64,000 nt of DNA, taken from contig NZ_JH376420.1 of the NCBI RefSeq assembly GCF_000233455.1, positions 763,829 to 827,828 on the forward strand, read 5' to 3'. Below the pieces are notes generated by a model. It worked only from the letters and a program-made list of their open reading frames with translations, searched no databases and had not been told where the DNA came from. Each line of letters opens with the position of its first letter. The first letter of the stretch is position 1. Positions 45,801 to 52,237 of this stretch are shown piece by piece. Source of the DNA: [Clostridium] citroniae WAL-17108. Lineage in GTDB: Bacteria > Bacillota > Clostridia > Lachnospirales > Lachnospiraceae. Position numbers and translations under genes: made by a program.

Positions 45801-46808
45801 TGATTTTCCTTCAGAGGAATCGCCTCCCCCTGAAGTATCTGGATTTTCTTCCGCCATTCCCTCCCCCACACGGGGAACCTGATAATTTTCTATCCTGGCA
45901 GTGACTGAAAACAGCTTCTCCGGCTCTGTCTGGTCCGGCTCTGTCTGGTCCCGCTCTGTCTGGTCCGGTTCTTCCTGCCCTGTTTTCTCCTGGTCCGGCT
46001 CCTCTTTCCGGGTTTCTGCTTTCTTTGATTCCTCTTTTTTAGTTTCACCTTTCGTGGTCTGGTCTGTTTCTTCCTGATCCGGCTTATCCGCTGCGATCCG
46101 GTCCGGTTCTTCCTGATCCGGCTTATCCGCTGCGGTCTGGTCCGGTTCTTCCTGATCCGGCTTATCCGCTGCGGTCTGGTCCGGTTCTTCCTGGTCCGGT
46201 TCCTTATTCGTGGTTTGATCCAGTTCTTCCTTCGCTGAAGGGTCTGACTCTTTCTGGTCCGGCTGGTCCTTTTCCTCTGCCTGAGATGGGGTGGCCGGTT
46301 GGACAGGTTCACATTCTTCCGGCTCTGCCTTTTTCCATTCTGTGATCTCTCCTCCCTCAAATTCATTGCGGATCACAGTAAATCCCGGTGCCCGGTCCAG
46401 GCTTTCTCCTGAAAACGCATAATCACCGATCCCCACAATGCTTTCAGGAAGTATCAGCTCTCCCTGCAGTCCACCTAATCCATAGAATAAATAATCGCCG
46501 ATATAGGTGATCCCATCCTCAATGACCAATGCATGGATTTCATCCGCATATTCCGAAAAGGGGGCGGTATCTCCGGTAAAATCTCTTGTATCACCATATC
46601 CTCTAACGGTCAGCACGCCGTCTTTCAGGACTGCCTTCACATCACCGCCAATGTCAAAGGATTTTTTATTTCCTTCTGTCGCATATGCCAGCATGGACCC
46701 AAAGTTCAGATTGCTCAATATAAGGCATAAAGCAAGACACAACGCCAGCATACGCTGCCCATCGTATCTTTGCCTCCTCAATTGATGTTTCCGGCTTTTC
46801 CTATCCAT
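39810..46808 (-). CDS. Giant repeat-rich secreted surface protein (2332 aa)
   Basis: ATG 46808 behind GGAGGGAATGAG. Signal peptide with hydrophobic LALCLALCLILSNL and a probable cut after AYA. Residues about 60-150 resemble BspA-type leucine-rich repeats (ITYIGDYLFYGLGGLQGELILPESIVGIGDYAF). Residues 165-300 are Glu/Asp/Gln/Lys/Pro-rich with 13-residue EEPDQTAADKPDQ repeats; 325-520 are Asp/Ser/Asn/Gly-rich (DNSEDNSGDNS). About 850-1420 form a beta-helix-like array of GGTVxGNVYGGG units. Beyond this lie Ig-like/beta-rich modules to the end (YNIIVQK). No LPXTG, SLH or cell-wall-binding end is visible, so attachment may depend on the fibre proteins of the same operon. Probably an adhesin or fibre-tip/matrix protein. 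Confidence 0.85.
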   Translation of the reverse strand: MDRKSRKHQLRRQRYDGQRMLALCLALCLILSNLNFGSMLAYATEGNKKSFDIGGDVKAVLKDGVLTVRGYGDTRDFTGDTAPFSEYADEIHALVIEDGITYIGDYLFYGLGGLQGELILPESIVGIGDYAFSGESLDRAPGFTVIRNEFEGGEITEWKKAEPEECEPVQPATPSQAEEKDQPDQKESDPSAKEELDQTTNKEPDQEEPDQTAADKPDQEEPDQTAADKPDQEEPDRIAADKPDQEETDQTTKGETKKEESKKAETRKEEPDQEKTGQEEPDQTERDQTEPDQTEPEKLFSVTARIENYQVPRVGEGMAEENPDTSGGGDSSEGKSDSGIENVDTNGGSSDAAGENAGTSDGTPDNSGENTDTGKGNSDTGGDNSEDNSKDNSGDNSEDNSEDNTEDNSEDNSGSSDTAPDLPGDDSSQNSSGKEQDNGSSKDDSSGNETNSTAGDITGTSEDDTVNPDTGNPDKEDGQTQDFPSGIEAGKEDKGSNTKKDSNTHKDKDPDYDIEYISQQKIENPETIFYEGQTGMVICSPDNDTFIEAAECAGYMMADSYITVALDDVAEMELPAREGQICLPECPEEITSPWDDNALFSTEFAGWTLAPGTGPEEALAPGAYMDVGEDVYLSLYSAWKAIGTCQLGVKADREGERAVYTLINKDTEEAVKSLDGYAFLYQWQCSEQDGDIREDGGWEDITGADSPVYERLVEAGDITKRFRCAVTLLQLARTFGAENPDTLYSEPANGVAVLETVYVDQTNGNDSNPGIESAPVKTIEAAAAKLKPADEGGTADNNQIILLQNYDYDAVSHFLKDVPVPVTIKGITKNTEFFSTTATATSDFYLYGDIAFESLTLGDMGHIYGNGYSILIGDDVTCNGLYLYGASKDGTLTVKPGRIEVRSGRINRIIGYIRSKTSVDANDNEAVITVDGTAVVSSIVAGSASGEIKNGNVSVNIKGGTVVKLIGGCQGYDKVKAPYSGNTMINISGGSVTDVYGAGSGRNTGIPTYQGKLDIHVTGGNVANIYGSGSAAYVVSGGEPSVVNIEVSGGTVGNIYAAGIGGDSEVSGGNEENGTPASEFGSLTGQANITIDNDAVITGSIYASGKGYIDKEYGKENAYLNGEANITVCGGTIRGNIYGGGQGVSKTGYETCARVCEDTKVTVEIKDGVVEGYIYGGGKTAQVRGSTKVMINGGTVKGNVYGGGEEGLTYGRTAVHMTNGTVNGSIYGGALGKTDDRFVYGGSTVNMEGGWVRGNIYGGSELSNDGKSGVQDETSAAGLVFVNLTGGTVTGKVFGGGFQGIVNGSTHVHIGSGAVDKCNYYKSHADEKPVLGASDLVVGGSVYAGGDYGGDGADLDYDTITVNGFSHIYIDGTGYGFNGAGAGKMEIGGGVFGSGASCDAGDVRLVTLDHFGTAAPDTGQPEQVSGAVTSIQRADQVRLIQSHVRLAGQSDVANSNQTALYSLNRIGDKGNFENLGKLGNSLVLEDGSTLVLDSASNGVANLKSMDQTEDHAVTKDTLADIPNTVVLATGTVFRISSTAQDGSEEYGAVTGYFYMIAGDTAEAYAFARVKTSDLNPADGGFVVPGEDMELGYTNIGTLYRYWKVAGENASATRHVVLTARNLGDAGQGEDGFAVAEGTIELPPIDDAQDSRYVISEITLSDKLALVDAGLDQETGTWITSGVDIDETQEKERIQNTPATTFGLMMRQELGDGDVMSRVISDKTALKNGSNSVIGKDWDYTAPVQDSTGIPKIEFNLTYYNDGIRVSQNLGTVTVVVERYAGNNLMEVVTLNVEIVTRASALSEQTVDLYATESGSYTGRMVIPADSSRSLSLAGIKVPESGIALKAVKADLEGYDVAITLQPVQSQGWNTANLMSEPYDLYTYDKSLGAVFLGTTDSRYEAPMDFVLYNNGDFTPKDTDEIILTLTDGDGNQVPVTLNIHWKESIVSAIGMAPGKQYNGMMDTGPVVISRESSVTAAFTLQNQDSVIGASGVWLELQNGDGSKHELPAGTKLTLLSGSQCYLYTVMGTEQDGKIPLNHFTQMWESNKFTENVASKTITVIVSFDGTSGLKPDEYSLRLRNDTGADSKGGDFTVNNSMAAITLGSQGGFSRGEHSISISVSVQQDARLSDKTAVVLSSQAGKEFPKGTVFIYGDKNYYPINGNVYLILNENQDQTVIMDTTHTTGLSLEGNRMEAQLFAVGINAGKSLISSTGVSYEVKADPVYNLSVEADEKEGRVAAPGTVIPFTVSYLMEYVEQPTKIQVEVRKKENGTYIGVEGWEIKGNTKIDPGENQMTEDNASVTIAVPQNAQDGTYRLIFILGDQSALYNIIVQK
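46071..46190. repeat. 39-bp tandem repeats inside the giant surface gene
   Basis: Three near-identical 39-bp units start at 46071, 46110 and 46149 and encode EEPDQTAADKPDQ. A few third-position differences separate the copies. Slippage here would change the stalk length in steps of 13 residues without breaking the frame. Confidence 0.85.
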
Positions 46809-46861
46809 CTCATTCCCTCCGCTGCAAAAAAATGACTGTTATACTTATTTGGCCACGGACA

Positions 46862-47638
46862 TCACCCGTCCGTTCTGCTTAGATCAATGGCATCTGCAAA
46901 TGAACCCTGACCCGACAATATTATATCGTCCTCTGATTTCAGCAATACCAATGAATAGATTCCATATCCGGGCGAACGAAACGTACATTGATCATCTTTA
47001 TAATCCTTAATACGGATGTCAGCTTCATCCGGTATCACACCTGACGGCAATGTGATCCTTATATCTTTTTCACCATCCCCGCAGACCATGGTCAGCACCG
47101 CTGCAATATGGCCGGCCTCATCCTCCACCATATACTGGTTACCCAGCTGCCTTTTAAATACGCCTGTAAGCGTCTTTTTATAAGGCGATTCTGATTCTGC
47201 AACTACCTTTATTTCTTCTAATTCCAATGGTCCCCCACTGTTTTCAGGTTTGGTTGTGGGCGTAACCACAAGCGGCACAGGAGTCTTTTCACCTGCATTC
47301 ATTGTCCCGCTTATCACGGCAGTATCGCCGTTAACAGTGCCTCCTGTCACACTCACTCTATACGTAATATCCGCGGATGTTACTCGCTGTGAATCCGCAA
47401 AATTACAGAGCTGGATTGTTAAGGATTCCGCCATAGGATCAATAAAATATACAGCCAGGCCTTCGTCTTCATTTAACAGGTCACTGGCAAAGTAAAATGT
47501 CTGTGCCTCTACAACACCGCTTTGACTCTCCTCTTTCATATAACGTGCAGCCGCTATTCCTGCCAGAAACAGAAGGAGCATAAAAGCAATGGCCAATATC
47601 AGAACCGTTCTTTTCCCATTTCTGCCCATTTTCCTCAT
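46862..47638 (-). CDS. SipW-cognate / camelysin-like secreted protein
   Basis: A 258-aa protein. The basic N terminus RKMGRNGKR and hydrophobic VLILAIAFMLLLFLAGIAAARYM are followed by an EESQSGVVEAQTFYFASDLL stretch, the arrangement seen in SipW-processed TasA/CalY-type proteins (membrane segment, then a short A-R-Y/F stretch and a beta-rich body). The rest is beta-rich with no catalytic motif. It lies directly upstream of the giant protein gene and downstream of a second similar gene. Probably a minor fibre subunit or anchoring protein. Confidence 0.65.
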   Translation of the reverse strand: MRKMGRNGKRTVLILAIAFMLLLFLAGIAAARYMKEESQSGVVEAQTFYFASDLLNEDEGLAVYFIDPMAESLTIQLCNFADSQRVTSADITYRVSVTGGTVNGDTAVISGTMNAGEKTPVPLVVTPTTKPENSGGPLELEEIKVVAESESPYKKTLTGVFKRQLGNQYMVEDEAGHIAAVLTMVCGDGEKDIRITLPSGVIPDEADIRIKDYKDDQCTFRSPGYGIYSLVLLKSEDDIILSGQGSFADAIDLSRTDG

Positions 47639-47650
47639 CTCAGACGCCTC

Positions 47651-48214
47651 CTATTGCTGCTCAACCGGAATGGTCTGTTCCGAGCTGACCGTCAGTGTCA
47701 CCAAATCAATCTCATCCGCATATTCAGTGCCCGTCTGTTCCTCCGGCCATGTAACAGCCAGCGTATATGTATGAATAACAGAAACAGAATGGGGCAGATA
47801 ACCGCCCTTTACAACCGCCATTCCGTTATTTAAAGTTAATTTTCCATTTTCTCCGGTCTCCGCAAATGTTCCGCCATGATCGGGGCTGCTGATCTCAGGG
47901 GTGAGCGCAAATTCCAAAGGAAGATTGCCGGTGGTCTCCACCCCGATGGAATAGTCCTGCCCAACTTCACTTATCACTCCATCTTCCATGTTCGTAACTG
48001 AAAATATGTAATCCTTCGTTTTACCGGGGCGCAGCCCGTTTACATGAATATCAATGGCAGTGCTGCTGTTGCCCCAGGCTGCCACAGAAGCGGCGGCCGT
48101 TCCATCCGCCTGTGCCGTAAACCGCGCATAGGACAGAGACCAGGCAGATATGCCTGCTGCGGCAAGCAGCAAACCATATCCCACAATTCTGGATTTTGTC
48201 AAATGTTTTCTCAT
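47651..48214 (-). CDS. TasA/camelysin-like SipW-cognate subunit
   Basis: A 187-aa protein whose ATG overlaps the stop of the signal peptidase gene. RIVGYGLLLAAAGISAWSLSYARFTAQADGTAAASVAAW closely parallels the start of the TasA-like protein at 50569 (TLAKFVTEVEGTATATVAAW): a hydrophobic segment, then A-[RK]-F and SVAAW/TVAAW. The body contains LRPGKTKDYIFSVTNMEDG and a C-terminal LAVTWPEE strand typical of the family. Likely secreted after cleavage by the adjacent peptidase and incorporated in fibres. Confidence 0.75.
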   Translation of the reverse strand: MRKHLTKSRIVGYGLLLAAAGISAWSLSYARFTAQADGTAAASVAAWGNSSTAIDIHVNGLRPGKTKDYIFSVTNMEDGVISEVGQDYSIGVETTGNLPLEFALTPEISSPDHGGTFAETGENGKLTLNNGMAVVKGGYLPHSVSVIHTYTLAVTWPEEQTGTEYADEIDLVTLTVSSEQTIPVEQQ

Positions 48215-48702
48215 TCTGATAGATCCCCTCCTGGCCCCTTAACCATCCTGACCACATCCGCCCCCCAAATAAGCCATATGGCAAGCATCATGATCAACAT
48301 CATTCCTGCTGGATTTTTCAAAAATAGTACAGCCTTCCCAACCATAGGAATCACAACAGCCACCCTTCCTATGATATGATTTTCAGAAAGCAGTTCCTTG
48401 TCCGGAACATTATTGGCATCCCCTTTTGTCACAAATCCTTCCTGTGCCTTTTCCAAAATCCGATGAGTGACTGACAAGCCTCCGCTGTCAAACACAACAA
48501 TGTCTCCCACCCTGTATTCCTTCTCACGATGAACAATGACCAGATCACCGATTGACATTGACGGCTCCATACTGCCGGAAAGAATGACTGCCCGGGACCA
48601 CCCAAACAGCTCAGGCCGTATAAAGAAGCAAAGGTTCAGCAGTACTGCTATAACCAATGAGGCCAAAACCGCTGTGCGTAAACATTTTCCCATGCATCCC
48701 AT
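48211..48702 (-). CDS. sipW: SipW-type (ER-type) signal peptidase I, copy 1
   Basis: A 163-aa protein with two membrane segments (near residues 8-28 and 128-150). AVILSGSMEPSMSIGDLVIV carries the catalytic Ser (SGSMEP) and LSVTHRIL the His, giving the Ser-His dyad of archaeal/eukaryotic-type peptidases rather than the Ser-Lys of common SipS. AAAGGAGATGTC precedes the ATG. In Bacillus, SipW processes TasA and TapA; here the flanking genes encode similar substrates. One of two such enzymes in this operon. Confidence 0.9.
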   Translation of the reverse strand: MGCMGKCLRTAVLASLVIAVLLNLCFFIRPELFGWSRAVILSGSMEPSMSIGDLVIVHREKEYRVGDIVVFDSGGLSVTHRILEKAQEGFVTKGDANNVPDKELLSENHIIGRVAVVIPMVGKAVLFLKNPAGMMLIMMLAIWLIWGADVVRMVKGPGGDLSE

Positions 48703-48729
48703 TCAGACATCTCCTTTCCCGCCCTCAGA

Positions 48730-50436
48730 TTAAGGTGCTTCCTGCTGGGCTGATATTTTAAGCCTGACCCTATAAGACTCACCTGCTTCGCCCGCCGCCG
48801 TGTCGATCCCATCATTTCCGCTCTCATACGGCCACTTCCACTCCAGAACATAGGAATGGCTCTCACCTGCACCCAGGCGCAGGGTATCACTTTTTACAGC
48901 GCTGCCTTTCTGCGTATCCCACCAGCCGGTAAGGGGCTTTTTGTCCCCTTCGGTTACGATCCGGAAACGCATGGGAATATGAATACTTCCTTCCTGAATT
49001 GACAGGTTACATGTAACATTAAAATCATTTTTATTTTCCAGTTTAAAAGGATAGCTGCCCTCCACCCCGGGCAAAAGAGTCTGATCATCTCCGGCCGGAC
49101 CGGAAAACAATTGGATTTCCTGGCCCTGTGTCCAGCTCACATAAAAATTCGGGATCGGTCCTTCATCTTCATGATCACCGGTGTTTCCGCTGTTTCCGCC
49201 ATCTCCGTTGGTGTCCCCGCTGTTTCCGCCGCCGCTGCCCCCGTTGGTATCTCCGTTACTTCCGCTGCTTCCTCCGTTGGTATTTCCGTTATTTCCACCA
49301 CCGCTGTCTCCGCTGGTATTTCCGTTATTTCCACCACTGCTGTCTCCGCTCGCCGCTCCGTTACTTCCGCCGCCGCCATTCATTTCCCCATTGTTTCCTT
49401 CGCCGTGTTCTTCCCTTTTTTCCGGCTTTTCCCCGTTTCCATCTGCATCATATATGCTTCCTGATATGCTTTCATCCGGATCCCCTTGTGCATTTGTACC
49501 TGATCCAATGGGAGACACCTGATTATCCCCGGATATAACAACGCCGCCTGCTCCCGGCTGCCCGCGCTGTCCGTCCGGGGTCAGGATTTCTGTGCCACTA
49601 TTATTTCTCTCTATGACCGTTCCGCCCGGCAGTATGATGTTCCCGTTTTCCATTATCCTGGTCCCATCGGGCAGTGATTGATCCTGATCCGGATAAACCA
49701 CTTCATTTTCAGGGGTCAGAAGAGCAATGCCCAAAGGACCTTCGCTTGCCGGCGCAATCACAGTTCCGTCTGCGCTGACCACCGCACCTCCGGGTGTTAC
49801 AAGGGTCCCCTCCCTTCTATGCGCTTCTCCTGTGGGGGTCACTATACGGCCCTCCTCTGTCAGGTAGGTCAGTTTCTCCGGATCAATATACAATGTGCTG
49901 TTCTCTTCATCCAGCTCAATCACCACTTCCAGCATCCTGACATCCACGGCAACTTCTATGGTGTACTTCCCGCTTTCCTTCAGGCTTACATTGACTCCCG
50001 AATCCGCCTGAGCCGCAAAAAGGTCAATGCTCCGCTCTCCCAAGACATTGCCTGCCGGGTCTAAAATCCGGACCTGATGTTCTCCGCCTTCCACATGGAA
50101 AAATGAAAAACCTCCAGCCGCATCCGTAACCGTTTCCCTGGGCTCACTGTGGAGCTGGACCCGCCCCCGTGCATAGGGCCGGCCATTGGTATAATTGATC
50201 TTTCCGGTCAAATGGAATATCTGCTGTATTGCAGACTCTCCTTCGGTTCCGTCAGGCGTGAGGAGTATCGTATCAATCCTCTGACCGGATGATCCCGGAA
50301 ATGCAGACCTGCCAAGAATATATCCAGCCGCACAGGATGACAAAAGCATAAGCAGAAATAACAGCAGTACGGGGATCCATTTATGATCCCCTGCCTTCTT
50401 TTCAGGAACAAAACTGTTCGGATGTTTTTTGATCAT
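48730..50436 (-). CDS. Anchored TasA-like protein with carboxypeptidase-regulatory-like domain and Gly/Asn/Ser stalk
   Basis: 568 aa from ATG 50436 (AGGAGAGGG upstream). One N-terminal membrane helix (VLLLFLLMLLSSCAAGYILG) is followed by a regulatory-like beta domain (FHLTGKINYTNGRPYARGRV ... GEHQVRILDPAGN). Then come imperfect TPGG/ADGT repeats (about 170-300), a Gly/Asn/Ser-rich stalk at about 350-425 (GNNGNTSGDSGG) and a C-terminal TasA-like domain (LPGVEGSYPFKLENKNDFNVTCNL ... YVLEWKWPYESGNDGIDTAAGEAG). The WxWP-E-GND motif is common to SipW-dependent proteins. No catalytic site. Plausible base or anchor of the fibre; a lipoprotein is possible (SSCAAG). Confidence 0.75.
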   Translation of the reverse strand: MIKKHPNSFVPEKKAGDHKWIPVLLLFLLMLLSSCAAGYILGRSAFPGSSGQRIDTILLTPDGTEGESAIQQIFHLTGKINYTNGRPYARGRVQLHSEPRETVTDAAGGFSFFHVEGGEHQVRILDPAGNVLGERSIDLFAAQADSGVNVSLKESGKYTIEVAVDVRMLEVVIELDEENSTLYIDPEKLTYLTEEGRIVTPTGEAHRREGTLVTPGGAVVSADGTVIAPASEGPLGIALLTPENEVVYPDQDQSLPDGTRIMENGNIILPGGTVIERNNSGTEILTPDGQRGQPGAGGVVISGDNQVSPIGSGTNAQGDPDESISGSIYDADGNGEKPEKREEHGEGNNGEMNGGGGSNGAASGDSSGGNNGNTSGDSGGGNNGNTNGGSSGSNGDTNGGSGGGNSGDTNGDGGNSGNTGDHEDEGPIPNFYVSWTQGQEIQLFSGPAGDDQTLLPGVEGSYPFKLENKNDFNVTCNLSIQEGSIHIPMRFRIVTEGDKKPLTGWWDTQKGSAVKSDTLRLGAGESHSYVLEWKWPYESGNDGIDTAAGEAGESYRVRLKISAQQEAP

Positions 50437-50476
50437 AATCCCTCTCCTCTGCCGGCAGACACGGCTGATATTCGGT

Positions 50477-50519
50477 CTAAGAGAAAAAACGCGGCGGCTT
50501 GCCACGTTCTTTCTCTTAG
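50477..50519 (-). terminator. Strong 19-bp hairpin after the main TasA-like gene
   Basis: CTAAGAGAAAAAACGCGGC (50477-50495) pairs with the 19 bases at 50501-50519 with two G-U pairs; the loop is 5 nt. A smaller GCCTCC/GGAGGC hairpin lies just after the stop (near 50545-50565). Without a trailing T run it may act mainly as an RNA-stabilising or attenuating structure that raises subunit over anchor expression. Confidence 0.7.
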
Positions 50520-50568
50520 GCTGAATGCGCTAAGACACCCTGCCTCCGGCACAGGGAGGCGGGGGTGG

Positions 50569-51138
50569 TTAAGCTGTTGTGGATGTCGGTTCCACCTGGG
50601 TTCCGGTAGCTTTAATATCCAGTGTCCAGGACTTACCGGCATAGTCATTATCGTTACGTGCCGCGCCATAATCCCATTCCCAGTTAACGGTAATGGTCTT
50701 TTTCATGGCGTCAGCTCCATCTGCATAATTAATTGTTCCGGTTATGTCGCCCCCCAGATTATATGTTGTATCACCTACATTGAATATCAGATCATCCGGC
50801 AGGTCCACATCTGATGCCGCAGTAATCGTCACACTATAATCAATACCAACCTCACTGCCTGACCCGTCTAGCACAATATCAAATGATCCTTTTGTCCCTG
50901 GAGCAAGTACTGTATCTTTGATGGTGTCCCCCTCATAAGCGGTTCTTCCCATATCGATTCCGGTGAATTCGGTTCCGTTTCCAGCTGCCTCAAAATTCCA
51001 GGCCGCCACCGTTGCCGTTGCCGTCCCTTCTACCTCGGTTACAAACTTTGCCAATGTCCCTCCTGTCAGACAGGTTGTCATCAGAGTCAATACCAAGGCT
51101 AATGCACCAAGACGCGCTACATAAGATTTTTCTTTCAT
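50569..51138 (-). CDS. TasA/camelysin-like major fibre subunit candidate
   Basis: A 189-aa protein. The ATG at 51138 has GAGAGGA upstream. The signal region ARLGALALVLTLMTTCLTGGTLAKF is followed by a VTEVEGTATATVAAW stretch, then a beta-rich body with APGTKGSFDIVLDGSGSEVGIDYSVTI and TVNWEWDYGAARNDNDYAG, the typical SipW-cognate fold (Camelysin/TasA, Pfam M73-like). It is the simplest protein in the operon and precedes a stable hairpin, as expected for a major subunit. Probably exported by Sec, cleaved by one of the two SipW-type peptidases and polymerised outside the cell. Confidence 0.82.
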   Translation of the reverse strand: MKEKSYVARLGALALVLTLMTTCLTGGTLAKFVTEVEGTATATVAAWNFEAAGNGTEFTGIDMGRTAYEGDTIKDTVLAPGTKGSFDIVLDGSGSEVGIDYSVTITAASDVDLPDDLIFNVGDTTYNLGGDITGTINYADGADAMKKTITVNWEWDYGAARNDNDYAGKSWTLDIKATGTQVEPTSTTA

Positions 51139-51187
51139 ATGTATTGTCCTCTCTTTCATTTCAAACTGGGAACCATGTATGACCGCC

Positions 51188-51282
51188 CAGACACGGCTCC
51201 CATGTGTCTGAGGCACTGCACCCAGGTATTACTCCTGGCTTATATAACAGCTTTTATCACACTGTGCCTGTGATATTCAGCC
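51188..51282 (-). promoter_or_regulatory. Structured leader of the TasA-like gene
   Basis: CAGACAC/GTGTCTG (51188-51210), CCAGG/CCTGG (about 51222-51238) and TATCACA/TGTGATA (near 51262-51282) are small inverted repeats in the 160-bp gap between peptidase copy 2 and the TasA-like gene. They could be RNA hairpins or protein sites; no clear internal promoter was found. Confidence 0.35.
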
Positions 51283-51300
51283 GGTGCATTCGTTTTTCAC

Positions 51301-51933
51301 TTACAATCCAGGCTCTTTTTCTTCCTGTCCCATCTTCTCCCTGGCCCTGTAGCTGTACAATTCCGCCTCCAGATCAGCCCTATGCTTAGCCTCTTTCCTG
51401 TCAAGCTCCCTTCTTCTCCAGATGTCCCACAGGATAAACAGGCAAAGAGGGCATATCATAAACAAGATCATTCCTGTTGTGGACTGCATAAACATGATCC
51501 CATTGCCCAGTCCTGTAATCTTTCCTCCCCGCCAGATTCCCTGCACCTGGTCCGCTCTCACAGCTTTCCGGTCTGCCGTGTTGTTCCCATCGCCCTGTGT
51601 AATGTACCGCACCTGACCGTCTTCCCCCTCCCGGACCGCCACAATCCTATGGGTGATGGCCTGGCCGGAGTCCAGATAACAGATCACGTCCCCTGTTTGA
51701 AGCAGGTCCGGATCTGTTTTATGTAAAAATATCATATCCCCTGTCAGAATCTCCGGCTCCATGGAACCGGATAGGACAATGGCCGGTTTTACTCCAAATA
51801 CCCCCGGCATCTCGCCCGGCTTTGTGTAGGTACTGATGATCAATGTCAGGTTTATAACGATCACAGGAATAAAGATCATACACAATATCCCGCCTATCAC
51901 AGACCCAATTGAACATTTCTTTTGTTTGCTCAT
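51301..51933 (-). CDS. sipW: SipW-type (ER-type) signal peptidase I, copy 2
   Basis: 210 aa from ATG 51933 behind AAAGGAGG; the longer ORF to 51999 overlaps the small ORF upstream. IGSVIGGILCMIFIPVIVINLTLII is the first membrane helix. AIVLSGSMEPEILTGDMIFL has the catalytic Ser and SGQAITHRIVAV the His. A second hydrophobic segment (TTGMILFMICPLCLFILWDIW) precedes a charged tail (RRRELDRKEAKHRADLEAELYSYRAREK). First large gene of the operon. Two peptidases suggest division of labour between substrates. Confidence 0.9.
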   Translation of the reverse strand: MSKQKKCSIGSVIGGILCMIFIPVIVINLTLIISTYTKPGEMPGVFGVKPAIVLSGSMEPEILTGDMIFLHKTDPDLLQTGDVICYLDSGQAITHRIVAVREGEDGQVRYITQGDGNNTADRKAVRADQVQGIWRGGKITGLGNGIMFMQSTTGMILFMICPLCLFILWDIWRRRELDRKEAKHRADLEAELYSYRAREKMGQEEKEPGL

Positions 51934-51935
51934 TT

Positions 51936-52106
51936 CTATTCCTCCTTTGGGGAGATGTTTTGCTGCATCTTCTGCCGGATTCGGAATACCTCCCGGCAAA
52001 ACTCTATATAATCCATGTCAGTCTCTTGTGTATCCCGTCTTTCCCATTCCGGATCAGCCCCATTTGTAAATACATTGACAACAAACTGGTTTTTATCATG
52101 CTTCAT
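51936..52106 (-). CDS. 56-aa leader ORF at the head of the fibre operon
   Basis: ATG 52106 with AGAGGAAA upstream; the TAG at 51936 is 2 bp from the peptidase start, a coupling arrangement. The product begins MKHDKNQFVVNVFTNGADPE and ends QQNISPKEE. It is rich in charged residues with a central VNVFTNGADPEWERR stretch and a helical MDYIEFCREVFRIRQKM end. No signal peptide. No family recognised. It might regulate the operon or simply couple translation. Confidence 0.6.
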   Translation of the reverse strand: MKHDKNQFVVNVFTNGADPEWERRDTQETDMDYIEFCREVFRIRQKMQQNISPKEE

Positions 52107-52192
52107 TTTCCTCTGTACCTCCCGAACGCTCAGCTCATCCGCCCCACGGTCCCGAATCCTTGGATTTACATACTCAGATTAGACAAACAGGC

Positions 52193-52229
52193 AAAATAAA
52201 AAGCCGATGCTGCATGCGTCAGCCGGCTT
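52193..52229 (-). terminator. Riboswitch expression platform: intrinsic terminator
   Basis: On the minus strand AAGCCGGCTG (52229-52220) pairs with CAGC-AT-CGGCTT (52212-52201) with a 2-base bulge and 7-nt loop. TTTATTTTG follows (52200-52192). It is 87 bp before the 56-aa ORF and 10 bp after the aptamer. GGCTGA of its first arm can alternatively pair with TCAGCC at the aptamer 3' end (52246-52251), the usual antiterminator logic. Confidence 0.85.
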
Positions 52230-52237
52230 ACTAAATC

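Noticed and set aside
45301..45882. 193-aa Ser/Pro/Glu-rich plus-strand frame
   Set aside because: Reverse complement of the Asp/Ser/Asn repeat region of the giant surface gene; the repeats create a long open antisense frame.
46071..46190. CRISPR-like short tandem repeats
   Set aside because: Units are contiguous, in frame and without spacers; they encode a 13-residue protein repeat.
46862..47638. Sortase-type pilin
   Set aside because: No LPXTG, no sortase gene in the window and the N terminus is of SipW-cognate type.
49128..49538. Arg/Tyr/Phe-rich frames opposite the Gly/Asn/Ser stalk
   Set aside because: Artefacts of the low-complexity stalk DNA.
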